DNA of 6,292 nucleotides from positions 1-6,292 of the forward strand of contig CALIQO010000145.1 of the NCBI GenBank assembly GCA_938044055.1. The letters run 5' to 3'. Origin of the DNA: an uncultured Saprospiraceae bacterium. Its GTDB lineage: Bacteria; Bacteroidota; Bacteroidia; Chitinophagales; Saprospiraceae. Below the pieces are notes generated by a model. That model did no database searches. It was not told the origin of the DNA and saw only the letters and a list, made by a program, of their open reading frames with translations. Numbering within the stretch: the stretch's first letter is position 1; every line of letters starts with the position of its first letter. Shown one piece after another: positions 1-6,292 of the stretch. Position numbers and translations under genes: made by a program.

Positions 1-837
1 ATTGCCAAAATAAGAAATATAGAACCTTATAAGGATGTAATATCTCCTCCTTACCATAAGGCATTTAATACACCTATAGGTTTGTGTCAATTCATCAAGC
101 AGTGTAGAGATTTATCAGGTGGAAAGCCAGTGGGTTTTAAACTTTGCGTCGGAAAGAAGTCTGAATTTATTGCCATCTGTAAAGCCATGTTAGAGTCAGG
201 AATTAAGCCTGATTTTATAGCAGTTGATGGTGGAGAAGGAGGAACGGGTGCTGCTCCTTTAGAGTTTAGTAATTCTGTAGGAGCACCTTATAGGGATGGA
301 CTATCATTTGTATACAATACCTTGGTCGGTTTCAATTTAAAGAAAGACATTACCTTGATTGCTTCTGGTAAGATCTTTACTGGATTCCACATTTTTAGAG
401 CTTTTGCTCTCGGGGCAGATGCATGTTATTCTGCGCGTGGTATGATGATGGCTCTGGGATGCATCCAGGCACTGGAATGTAATAAGAATAGTTGTCCTGT
501 AGGTGTAGCTACTCAAGAGCCAGGTTTAGTTAAGGGACTTGTGGTGAGTGACAAAAAACAACGAGTAGCCAATTTTCACGAGGAAACCGTGGAGTCCTTC
601 GTAGAGCTTATGGCGGCCGCCGGACTTCATCATCAAGATCAGATCAATCGGACACACATCTATAGGAGAGTTGATACCATCAAAAGTAAGTCCTATGATC
701 AGATATATCCTTACCTGCCAGAAGGTTGTCTACTAGATCCAGAATCAATTCCTAGGGGATGGAAGCGAGATGTAGCCTTAGCTAGAAGTGATAGTTTTCA
801 ACCTGCTTTCCAGGAAGTTTTCATAGAAGAAGACTAG
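1..837 (+). CDS. FMN-binding glutamate synthase-family protein, C-terminal part (5' end outside window)
   Basis: The frame is open from base 1, so the gene begins to the left; the first in-frame start-like codon, TTG at 82, is internal. The visible 278 residues match the FMN/iron-sulfur synthase half of glutamate synthases. A glycine-rich DGGEGGTGAAP loop lies near bases 223-255. The segment from about 400 to 510 ends in CPVGVATQ and carries three cysteines spaced C-x5-C-x4-C (codons at 460, 478 and 493), the pattern that binds the 3Fe-4S cluster in GltB. In this family the domain moves ammonia onto 2-oxoglutarate, but stand-alone members lack the N-terminal glutaminase domain, and their substrate and electron donor are often unproven. 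I therefore do not call it gltB. Such proteins are usually about 500-550 residues, so roughly half is missing. The TAG stop at 835-837 overlaps the stop of the convergent kdsD. Confidence 0.9.
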   Translation: MAKIRNIEPYKDVISPPYHKAFNTPIGLCQFIKQCRDLSGGKPVGFKLCVGKKSEFIAICKAMLESGIKPDFIAVDGGEGGTGAAPLEFSNSVGAPYRDGLSFVYNTLVGFNLKKDITLIASGKIFTGFHIFRAFALGADACYSARGMMMALGCIQALECNKNSCPVGVATQEPGLVKGLVVSDKKQRVANFHEETVESFVELMAAAGLHHQDQINRTHIYRRVDTIKSKSYDQIYPYLPEGCLLDPESIPRGWKRDVALARSDSFQPAFQEVFIEED

Positions 838-1796
838 ACCAATCCTGTTTTAAGAATGTCATGAAGGTGTATAATGCCTTGATAGTGGGTGTCATCTACT
901 ATGAGCAATTGGCTTATTTTAAATTCTCTCATGGTTCCTAGGGCATCAATGATCAAGGTGTCCGAGCTTGTGGTTCTGGGTGAGGAGGACATAATATTCA
1001 TGGCTACCACTTGTGAAAGGTCAGATTTTTTCTGAAGCATTCTTCTTAAGTCACCATCGGTGATGATTCCTATTACCGTATTATTTTTCATTACGGCAGT
1101 TGCCCCTAGGCGGTGTCTCGTCATCTCTATTATAATATCCTTGAGCAAAGCATTGTGATTGACTCGGGGTTTACCGTCTGTGTATAAATCAGATACACGC
1201 ATGGTAAGCCTTCTTCCTAGGTTGCCTCCGGGGTGGACCCTGGCAAAATCATCTTTAGAAAATCCTTTCAACTCAAGCAATGCAACGGCTAAGGCATCCC
1301 CTACAACCATCTGTGCAGTAGAACTTGTAGTCGGTGCGAGGTTGTGTGGATCTGCTTCTCTGATGATAGGGAGGTAGAGACTATATGCAGCCATAGTCGC
1401 AATGCTAGAAGAGGGGTTGCTATGTATGGCAATTGTAAGAATGTTCTGATTTTTAAGCAGCGGAAGAATGGTTTTTAATTCTTCCGATTCTCCTGATTTA
1501 GAAATCAAGATTACCACATCGGCTGGATGAATAATACCTATGTCTCCATGAGTGGCATCTCCTCCATGTAAGAAGGAGGCATGACTTCCAGTAGAATTTA
1601 AAGTTGCGACCATTTTCTGCGCAATGACTGCACTTTTTCCTACACCTGTGATGACGATTTTTCCAGAACAGGAAGAAAGTAGCAATGCAACTTCTGCAAA
1701 TGACTCCCCTAAGGCTTCTTTTATATCCTTTAAAACTTGGATTTGCAAGTCTATGGTATTCCTTAGAATTAATAGTATTTTCTCTTTTTTATTCAA
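834..1796 (-). CDS. kdsD: Arabinose-5-phosphate isomerase, KpsF/GutQ family (SIS + two CBS domains)
   Basis: The 320-residue product has the usual length and order of KdsD/KpsF/GutQ enzymes: an N-terminal helix, a SIS sugar-isomerase domain (about 40-190), then two CBS domains (about 200-258 and 266-320). The family converts ribulose-5-phosphate to arabinose-5-phosphate, the first step towards Kdo for lipopolysaccharide, in the cytoplasm. Visible signatures are GVGKSA (Lys54), HGGDATHGD, SGESEE (Glu106), READPHNLAPT (Glu147) and HPGGNLGRRL (His188). These four residues correspond to the catalytic Lys59, Glu111, Glu152 and His193 of E. coli KdsD. The start is unusual: an in-frame TAA lies at 1800-1802, and the first Met codon falls inside the SIS core, so TTG at 1794-1796 is the best start. 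A second TTG lies at codon 17. No Shine-Dalgarno sequence precedes it, as is normal in Bacteroidota. The gene is divergent from recQ and its end overlaps the synthase gene. The symbol could equally be kpsF or gutQ. Confidence 0.93.
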   Translation of the reverse strand: MNKKEKILLILRNTIDLQIQVLKDIKEALGESFAEVALLLSSCSGKIVITGVGKSAVIAQKMVATLNSTGSHASFLHGGDATHGDIGIIHPADVVILISKSGESEELKTILPLLKNQNILTIAIHSNPSSSIATMAAYSLYLPIIREADPHNLAPTTSSTAQMVVGDALAVALLELKGFSKDDFARVHPGGNLGRRLTMRVSDLYTDGKPRVNHNALLKDIIIEMTRHRLGATAVMKNNTVIGIITDGDLRRMLQKKSDLSQVVAMNIMSSSPRTTSSDTLIIDALGTMREFKISQLLIVDDTHYQGIIHLHDILKTGLV

Positions 1797-1974
1797 TTGT
1801 TATACTTTAATTTTGAAGGCTTTTGAAAAAAGCGCCTTGAACAAAATAATATTTTATAATGCCATGTTACTTTATAGAAAGTCTACCGTCTTATTTGTTG
1901 GTTCATATCCATTATCGTTTTTCGCGATTATGTTGATGGAAACCACACAACACAATATTTGCGTAAGCGATAGA

Positions 1975-1986
1975 ATTGTCGACAAT
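1975..1986. repeat. Perfect 12-base palindrome ATTGTCGACAAT
   Basis: Two six-base arms meet with no spacer in the middle of the divergent gap, roughly 180 bases from kdsD and 160 from recQ. A perfect site of this size is the shape of an operator for a dimeric regulator, but a six-base-arm palindrome has a fair chance (I estimate just under one in ten) of arising somewhere in a gap this long. The arms do not extend further (A on both sides). No regulator gene is adjacent, so the role is inference only. Confidence 0.4.
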
Positions 1987-2084
1987 ATAGTCACAAAGTA
2001 ACTTACAACCGTTTTATTAAAAGATCAGATAACAAGTATGAATAAAAATGATTATATTTAAGGAGATCGGAATGTGATAAAATT

Positions 2085-2092
2085 TAATTTTG
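2085..2092 (+). promoter_or_regulatory. Candidate -7 element of the recQ-aroQ promoter (TAATTTTG)
   Basis: The eight bases fit the Bacteroidota primary-sigma -7 consensus TAnnTTTG exactly and lie 56 bases before the recQ start, which would give a leader of about 50 bases. A clear TTTG at the -33 position is missing; the nearest approximation is TTTA at 2057-2060, slightly too far upstream. AT-rich DNA produces such octamers often, and a second copy occurs at 1808-1815, so the call is tentative. Confidence 0.3.
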
Positions 2093-2148
2093 AACTTCTC
2101 AGATACAGTCTTTCTGCTGCATTACTTCTGTGATATAAATGACCCACA

Positions 2149-4356
2149 ATGTTTAATACTACTTTAGATTTACAAGCTTCACTGAAGGAAAACTTCGGTT
2201 TTGACCAGTTTAAGTCCAACCAGGAAGCAATTATCCAGAGTGTAATGGAAGGAAAAAACACCTTCGTTATTATGCCGACTGGTGGAGGTAAATCTCTCTG
2301 TTATCAATTACCAGCAATACTACAGCCTGGAACAGCTATAGTCATATCTCCATTGATTGCCTTGATGAAAAATCAAGTAGACTCTATCCGAGGATACAGT
2401 GGGAATAATGAAGTGGCACACTTTCTTAATTCTTCTCTTAATAAAGGGCAGATGACTCAGGTCAAGGCCGATATAATGGCGGGTAAAACAAAACTACTTT
2501 TTGTAGCTCCAGAAACCTTGACCAAGGATGAGAATATAGAATTCTTTAAGCAAGCCAATGTATCTTTCGTAGCGGTGGATGAGGCTCACTGTATTTCAGA
2601 ATGGGGTCATGATTTCAGACCTGAATACCGCAGGATCAGAATAATGATCGATGCGATAAATGAAAAAATTCCGATCATGGCCTTAACGGCGACTGCAACC
2701 CCTAAGGTACAATCAGATATCGTTAAGAATCTGCAGATGGGATCGGATGTTAAAACATATATGTCTTCATTTAACAGAGACAACTTATTTTATGAAATCA
2801 GGCCTAAGCTCAGCAAAGATCAGACCGCTAAAAGCATCGTACAGTTTATAAAAACCATGCCTGATCAATCAGGTATAATATATGTTCAGGCAAGAAAGAC
2901 CACAGAAGAAATTGCTAAGATTCTTGCAGTCAATGGAATTAAGTCAGCTCCTTACCATGCTGGACTTGATGCGAAGACGCGATCCCGTGTGCAGGACGAT
3001 TTTCTGATGGAAGAGATCGATGTAATTGTAGCTACGATTGCATTTGGGATGGGAATTGATAAACCGGATGTAAGATTCGTCATCCACTATGATATTCCTA
3101 AGAGTATTGAGAACTATTACCAGGAAACTGGTAGAGGAGGTAGAGATGGCCTCGGAGGAAAATGCCTAGCTTTCTACTCTCATAAGGATATTTTAAAGTT
3201 GGAAAAATTCCTAAGGGATAAGCCTGTTTCTGAACGTGAGTTAAGTGCACAACTCATGGAGGAAATCATAGCTTACTCAGAGACTTCATCTTGTAGAAGA
3301 CAATTCTTACTACACTATTTCGGAGAAACATTCGAAGCGGAGGATTGTGGAAATATGTGTGACAATTGTAAGAATCCGAGAGCGCGACTTTCTGTAAAAG
3401 ATGAAATGCAAGTTGCCTTGAGTGCAGTTGCTGCACTTAATGAAAGGCATATGATTAAGCCACTGGTAGAATTCATATCTGGGAAGGCAACAAAAGAAAT
3501 GAAAGATTTCCGTATGGATAGGCATGAACTATTCGGATCAGGAAAAGGGAAAGACGAGTTGTTCTGGCATTCAGTGATGAGACATGCTATCTTAAATGAT
3601 CTTATATATAAAGAGATAGAGGAGTATGGAGTTCTGAAGCTTTCTGAAGCTGGAAGGGCTTTCATCGATAAGCCTACTGAGATATCTATTCCTCTTAATA
3701 GAGATTATACTCATGAAGATAAAGGTTCAGTTATTACAGCTGTTTCTGGAAAGGGAGCAGCTCTAGATAACACCCTGATGAACTTGCTGAAAGACTTAAG
3801 AAAGTCTGAAGCAAAAAGAAAGGAAGTACAGCCATGGGTGGTTTTTTCAGAACCTTCACTTCAGGATATGTCTACCTTCTATCCGATAACCTTCGATGAC
3901 ATGCTCAAGATTTCGGGAGTCAGCAAGGGCAAGGCAGAGAGATACGGGCGACCTTTCTTACAATTGATAAAAGAATATGTTGAAGAAAACAACATCGATA
4001 GACCTGAGGACTTCGTCATGAAGCAAGTAGCAGATAAGTCTAAAGATAAAGTGACCATCATACAGTCTATCGATAGAAAAATGCCGCTTGATGATATTGC
4101 TGAAACCCTTAAGTTATCTCTAGAAAGTCTAGTAGAAGAATTGAATCAAATTGTAGATTCTGGTACCAAGCTTAACATCAATTACTATTTAGAAGATAAT
4201 TACGATGACGATGTGGTAGAAGAAATCTTCGATTACTTCAGCGAGGCAGAAACGGATTCAGCCATAGATGCACTGAAGGAGTTGCAAGAAGACGACATTA
4301 CCATTGAAGAAATCAGTCTTGTAAGAATTAAGTTTATCACAGAAATGGCCAACTAG
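2149..4356 (+). CDS. recQ: ATP-dependent DNA helicase RecQ
   Basis: This 735-residue superfamily 2 helicase unwinds DNA 3'-5' in recombination and fork repair. All core motifs are present: FGFDQFKSNQ motif 0 (16-25), Walker A PTGGGKS (43-49), DEAH (144-147) followed by the RecQ aromatic loop EWGHDFRPEYRR (151-162), ALTATATP (178-185), motif V AFGMGIDKPDV (298-308) and motif VI QETGRGGRDG (325-334). The zinc site is Cys382, Cys400, Cys404 and Cys407. A winged-helix domain follows (about 415-515), then an HRDC domain (about 536-615), then a C-terminal helix-turn-helix-like extension (about 630-735) ending in a very acidic tail. This layout is typical of Bacteroidota RecQ, which is longer than the 609-residue E. 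coli protein. The ATG at 2149 is the first start after an in-frame TGA at 2140-2142 and puts motif 0 at the usual distance. There is no Shine-Dalgarno sequence. aroQ follows after four bases. Confidence 0.97.
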   Translation: MFNTTLDLQASLKENFGFDQFKSNQEAIIQSVMEGKNTFVIMPTGGGKSLCYQLPAILQPGTAIVISPLIALMKNQVDSIRGYSGNNEVAHFLNSSLNKGQMTQVKADIMAGKTKLLFVAPETLTKDENIEFFKQANVSFVAVDEAHCISEWGHDFRPEYRRIRIMIDAINEKIPIMALTATATPKVQSDIVKNLQMGSDVKTYMSSFNRDNLFYEIRPKLSKDQTAKSIVQFIKTMPDQSGIIYVQARKTTEEIAKILAVNGIKSAPYHAGLDAKTRSRVQDDFLMEEIDVIVATIAFGMGIDKPDVRFVIHYDIPKSIENYYQETGRGGRDGLGGKCLAFYSHKDILKLEKFLRDKPVSERELSAQLMEEIIAYSETSSCRRQFLLHYFGETFEAEDCGNMCDNCKNPRARLSVKDEMQVALSAVAALNERHMIKPLVEFISGKATKEMKDFRMDRHELFGSGKGKDELFWHSVMRHAILNDLIYKEIEEYGVLKLSEAGRAFIDKPTEISIPLNRDYTHEDKGSVITAVSGKGAALDNTLMNLLKDLRKSEAKRKEVQPWVVFSEPSLQDMSTFYPITFDDMLKISGVSKGKAERYGRPFLQLIKEYVEENNIDRPEDFVMKQVADKSKDKVTIIQSIDRKMPLDDIAETLKLSLESLVEELNQIVDSGTKLNINYYLEDNYDDDVVEEIFDYFSEAETDSAIDALKELQEDDITIEEISLVRIKFITEMAN

Positions 4357-4360
4357 TCTT

Positions 4361-4789
4361 ATGGCCATCTCATCGATAATTATAATCAATGGTCCTAATT
4401 TAAATCTTTTAGGTAAGCGGCAGCCTGAAATATATGGTTCTACTTCATTTGAAGTGTATCTCAGTACATTGCGCGCCAAGTACCCAGAGATAGATATCGA
4501 GTATTTTCAATCCAACCATGAGGGCCATCTTATCGATTGCTTACACGAAGCAGGATTCTCCGAAATAGGAGTCATACTCAATGCTGGAGGGTATACACAT
4601 ACTTCCATAGCACTTGCTGACGCAGTTGCTGGAATTCCGGCGCCGGTAGTCGAAGTACATATTTCAGATATATATGCCAGAGAATCGTTTAGGCATCATA
4701 GCTATCTGAAGGAAGTATGTATTCATTCCATTATCGGAAAAGGACTGTCAGGATACGACGAAGCAATTGAGCATTTTCTGAACGGTTAG
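4361..4789 (+). CDS. aroQ: Type II 3-dehydroquinate dehydratase
   Basis: This 142-residue cytoplasmic enzyme catalyses the third shikimate-pathway step, 3-dehydroquinate to 3-dehydroshikimate, leading to aromatic amino acids. Length and motifs are those of the dodecameric type II family. NGPNLNLLG opens the protein (10-18) and is followed by Arg20 and the catalytic Tyr25 in the flexible lid. LNAGGYTHTS (73-82) holds Asn74 and His80, and EVHISDIYARESFRHHS (98-114) holds His100, Arg107 and Arg111. All expected active-site residues are present. ATG at 4361 is the only sensible start, because NGPN must lie close to the N-terminus. It lies four bases after the recQ stop, so the two genes are very likely one transcript, perhaps translationally coupled; I see no promoter of its own. 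The 72 bases between its stop and the convergent esterase contain no convincing hairpin terminator. Confidence 0.97.
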   Translation: MAISSIIIINGPNLNLLGKRQPEIYGSTSFEVYLSTLRAKYPEIDIEYFQSNHEGHLIDCLHEAGFSEIGVILNAGGYTHTSIALADAVAGIPAPVVEVHISDIYARESFRHHSYLKEVCIHSIIGKGLSGYDEAIEHFLNG

Positions 4790-4861
4790 AATAAAAGAAG
4801 GGTTTGGTATTTAGTCAAGCACATCTTTCCACACTCCTGTATAAATTAAAATATTCCATCA

Positions 4862-6292
4862 TTATTCTATGCCCAGAATCTGGATGTCGGCATTCTGCTT
4901 GACATGTAATTCGTTACCTGGATTGATAAGTAGGCTTCTGATTTTTACCTCTGTGTTCTCGCTTATGAATAATTGTAAAGTGGCCACGGAAGGAGGAAGG
5001 ATAACATCATCACAAGGAAGCGGAATGTGACCTCTGTCCCAGTTAGCGGTGTCCTCCCATTGATTACTAACCTGAAGATAAGCATTGGATCCTGGTCCTA
5101 CGATTTCTATAGATAGGACAATAGGGTCTCCTTTAGCGCCATGGATAGAATAAGGTGTGCAAGATAAAGTGTGCGCAGGTGCTAGTGGATCCCAGGTTAT
5201 TTCGATTTTATTTTCTAGTTGATTTCCTCCTGTATTGATGGTTCCTCCGGTGACAGCCCAGTCGTAATATCTCGCTGAGGATATACCCGTATAATTTCCA
5301 TTGCTATAACCCTCGCACAAGACAGACGGTCCTGCAAGCTGTAAGGATGGTTTCAATAAATTCTGATAAAAGAAATTAGAAATATTAGGAATGATGTCTG
5401 GGTATAATTCGTCGTTACCATTGATGTGAACATCGTGGCCTCGACCATTAGTCTCATAATACTCATGTATTATTCCTAAGGATGTGGCTCTTGCTTGAAT
5501 AGAATTACTACCATAAGCTATCGGAAGATCACCACAGAATAAATCGAATAATGGGCCGAATGGAATGGCATTATTATGAGAGACTGTACCATCATTGTCA
5601 TCGTGAAAAAGAATCATAGGTAGGTCTGCTGATGACTCCATGTAATCTAGATCTCCTAAGGCTCCTGCTAGGCTGAAAGCAGCATTGGCCTTACCTGATA
5701 CACCTTGGTTGTCGCCTACACAATCGAGGCACAATTGATCTTTAAATCCTCCGAAATTTTTAGTTGGATCAGGCCTATCATCCTCTTTATCGAGGTACAG
5801 GTTGTGAAGAGCGATGAAGGCTCCTGCGCTATGGCCACCGATGTAAATGTTATTCGTGTCAATTCTAAGTGTAGGGTCATCCGCGTTATTTCTAAAATAT
5901 CGAACCGCTGATCGCCCATCTTGGATGCCTCTATATACAGCTCTTAAACTCAAGTCTCCATCGTTGACTTTCATGCCTAATCTGTAATCGATCAATCCTA
6001 CCACGAATCCTCGCTTTACCAGGGAATCTGCTATCAGACGCATTCCCAGGTCGTCTTTGCTTCCTTGCACGAATCCTCCACCGAAGGCAATTATAACAGC
6101 AGGTCTTCTAAGGATAGTATCTCCATCTGGGGTAAGGATGTCCATCTCTAAATTGACATCAATTGTACTATTTTCATCTACGTTGAGAGGAAGTTGAGCA
6201 AAAAAGGAACATATGCTGAAGCTATTCTGCGGAGAAGGTACAGCCGTACTTATCGTAACGGTTGTTTCTGTGAATGATGTAAAAATCGGATC
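4862..6292 (-). CDS. Exported-type modular alpha/beta-hydrolase (esterase-like) with C-terminal PKD-like domain, 5' end outside window
   Basis: The frame is open to the right edge (476 codons visible). The ATG at 6143-6145 is internal, because 49 further codons upstream beginning DPIFTSFTETTVTIS match the usual N-terminal part of Bacteroidota secreted hydrolases. Probably only a signal peptide and a few residues are missing. Counting from that ATG: oxyanion-loop motif AFGGGFVQGS (20-29), nucleophile elbow GGHSAG with Ser106, probable acid Asp185 in HDDNDGTV, and His237 in GRGHDVH. This makes a full Ser-Asp-His triad for carboxylesterase-type chemistry; the substrate cannot be told. Residues about 270-350 resemble a PKD-like/Ig-like domain (GPSVLCEG, YYDWAVTGG, ITWDP). 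Residues about 361-427 resemble the 'W...ANW..G..P...DDV.lP' domain of surface proteins. The protein ends there with no recognisable type IX sorting domain. It converges on aroQ with a 72-base gap. Function beyond 'esterase-like' is inference. Confidence 0.85.
   Translation of the reverse strand, partial: DPIFTSFTETTVTISTAVPSPQNSFSICSFFAQLPLNVDENSTIDVNLEMDILTPDGDTILRRPAVIIAFGGGFVQGSKDDLGMRLIADSLVKRGFVVGLIDYRLGMKVNDGDLSLRAVYRGIQDGRSAVRYFRNNADDPTLRIDTNNIYIGGHSAGAFIALHNLYLDKEDDRPDPTKNFGGFKDQLCLDCVGDNQGVSGKANAAFSLAGALGDLDYMESSADLPMILFHDDNDGTVSHNNAIPFGPLFDLFCGDLPIAYGSNSIQARATSLGIIHEYYETNGRGHDVHINGNDELYPDIIPNISNFFYQNLLKPSLQLAGPSVLCEGYSNGNYTGISSARYYDWAVTGGTINTGGNQLENKIEITWDPLAPAHTLSCTPYSIHGAKGDPIVLSIEIVGPGSNAYLQVSNQWEDTANWDRGHIPLPCDDVILPPSVATLQLFISENTEVKIRSLLINPGNELHVKQNADIQILGIE

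Larger units (their letters stand above)
1797..2148. other. 352-base divergent intergenic region between kdsD and recQ
   Basis: This AT-rich gap must hold the promoters for both kdsD (leftward) and recQ (rightward). TAnnTTTG motifs occur on the + strand at 1808-1815 and 2085-2092, both TAATTTTG. On the - strand the best match is TTATTTTG (1842-1849), one base off, at a suitable distance for kdsD. A perfect 12-base palindrome lies at 1975-1986. Two weak short + strand frames exist: ATG 1864 to the stop at 1999-2001 (45 residues, hydrophobic N-terminal half) and GTG 2074 to the stop at 2131-2133 (19 residues), the latter preceded by AAGGAG at 2060-2065. I recognise neither product and do not call them genes. 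I see no tRNA, IS end or clear terminator here. Confidence 0.6.

Noticed and set aside
1159..1377. 72-codon + strand open frame inside kdsD
   Set aside because: It is fully antisense to a well-supported catalytic and CBS region, and its composition is that of a reverse-frame shadow.
1837..1860. AT-rich imperfect inverted repeat (AAAAT...ATTTT) before kdsD
   Set aside because: Five-base A/T arms are expected by chance in DNA this AT-rich and have little pairing strength.
1624..1863. Left part of a 125-codon + strand frame running from kdsD into the gap
   Set aside because: This part is antisense to the conserved SIS domain of kdsD and shows no recognisable protein; only the portion from 1864 is kept, as a weak finding.
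2058..2261. 67-codon - strand open frame upstream of recQ
   Set aside because: It overlaps the N-terminal helicase motif of recQ in antisense, has no known domain, and is explained by chance.
3310..3665. Two - strand frames (71 and 116 codons) inside recQ
   Set aside because: They are antisense to the RecQ zinc-binding and winged-helix region, and the cysteine-rich look reflects the opposite strand.
4790..4861. Possible bidirectional terminator between aroQ and the esterase gene
   Set aside because: I searched for a GC stem with a T-run on either strand and found only weak, imperfect pairings.
5705..5919. Short frames on both strands overlapping the esterase nucleophile region
   Set aside because: The GGHSAG-containing frame covers the same DNA and fits its family; the others are shadows.
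1..6292. CRISPR array, IS element, phage genes, toxin-antitoxin pair or defence cassette
   Set aside because: No spaced direct repeats, transposase, terminal inverted repeats, RNA-gene motifs or known defence domains were seen; RecQ here has the standard housekeeping layout and neighbours.

Overview
The window looks like ordinary chromosomal DNA of a member of the Bacteroidota, perhaps near the Saprospiria/Chitinophagia. The support is indirect. The genes lack Shine-Dalgarno sequences. Sequences of the form TAnnTTTG, the Bacteroidota -7 promoter motif, occur in the one real intergenic gap. RecQ carries the C-terminal helix-turn-helix extension usual in that phylum. The last gene encodes a secreted-type esterase fused to PKD-like and 'ANW...P...DD' domains of the kind common in Bacteroidota surface proteins.

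Layout, left to right. (1) Positions 1-837, + strand: the C-terminal 278 residues of an FMN-binding glutamate synthase-family protein whose start lies outside the window. (2) Positions 834-1796, - strand: a complete KpsF/GutQ-type arabinose-5-phosphate isomerase (SIS plus two CBS domains), the entry enzyme for Kdo and LPS synthesis. It converges on gene 1, and the two TAG stop codons overlap on one CTAG palindrome. It has no ATG start; the only well-placed start is TTG. (3) Positions 1797-2148: a 352-base AT-rich gap between divergent genes. It holds a 12-base perfect palindrome, two TAnnTTTG motifs on the + strand, one strong but apparently purposeless Shine-Dalgarno sequence, and no convincing gene. 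(4) Positions 2149-4356, + strand: a complete RecQ helicase. (5) Positions 4361-4789, + strand: type II 3-dehydroquinate dehydratase (AroQ), four bases after the recQ stop and almost certainly co-transcribed with it. (6) Positions 4862-6292, - strand: most of a modular alpha/beta-hydrolase (esterase-like) protein. It converges on aroQ and its start lies beyond the right edge.

The genes do not form one pathway. They are housekeeping functions (amino-nitrogen metabolism, Kdo synthesis, DNA repair, the shikimate pathway) next to one probable exported esterase. I see no insertion sequence, CRISPR array, tRNA, rRNA, phage gene or defence cassette, and I do not think the window contains a new multi-gene system. 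The points most worth checking are the modular esterase, which has a full catalytic triad and no recognisable type IX sorting domain at its C-terminus, and the divergent kdsD/recQ gap.
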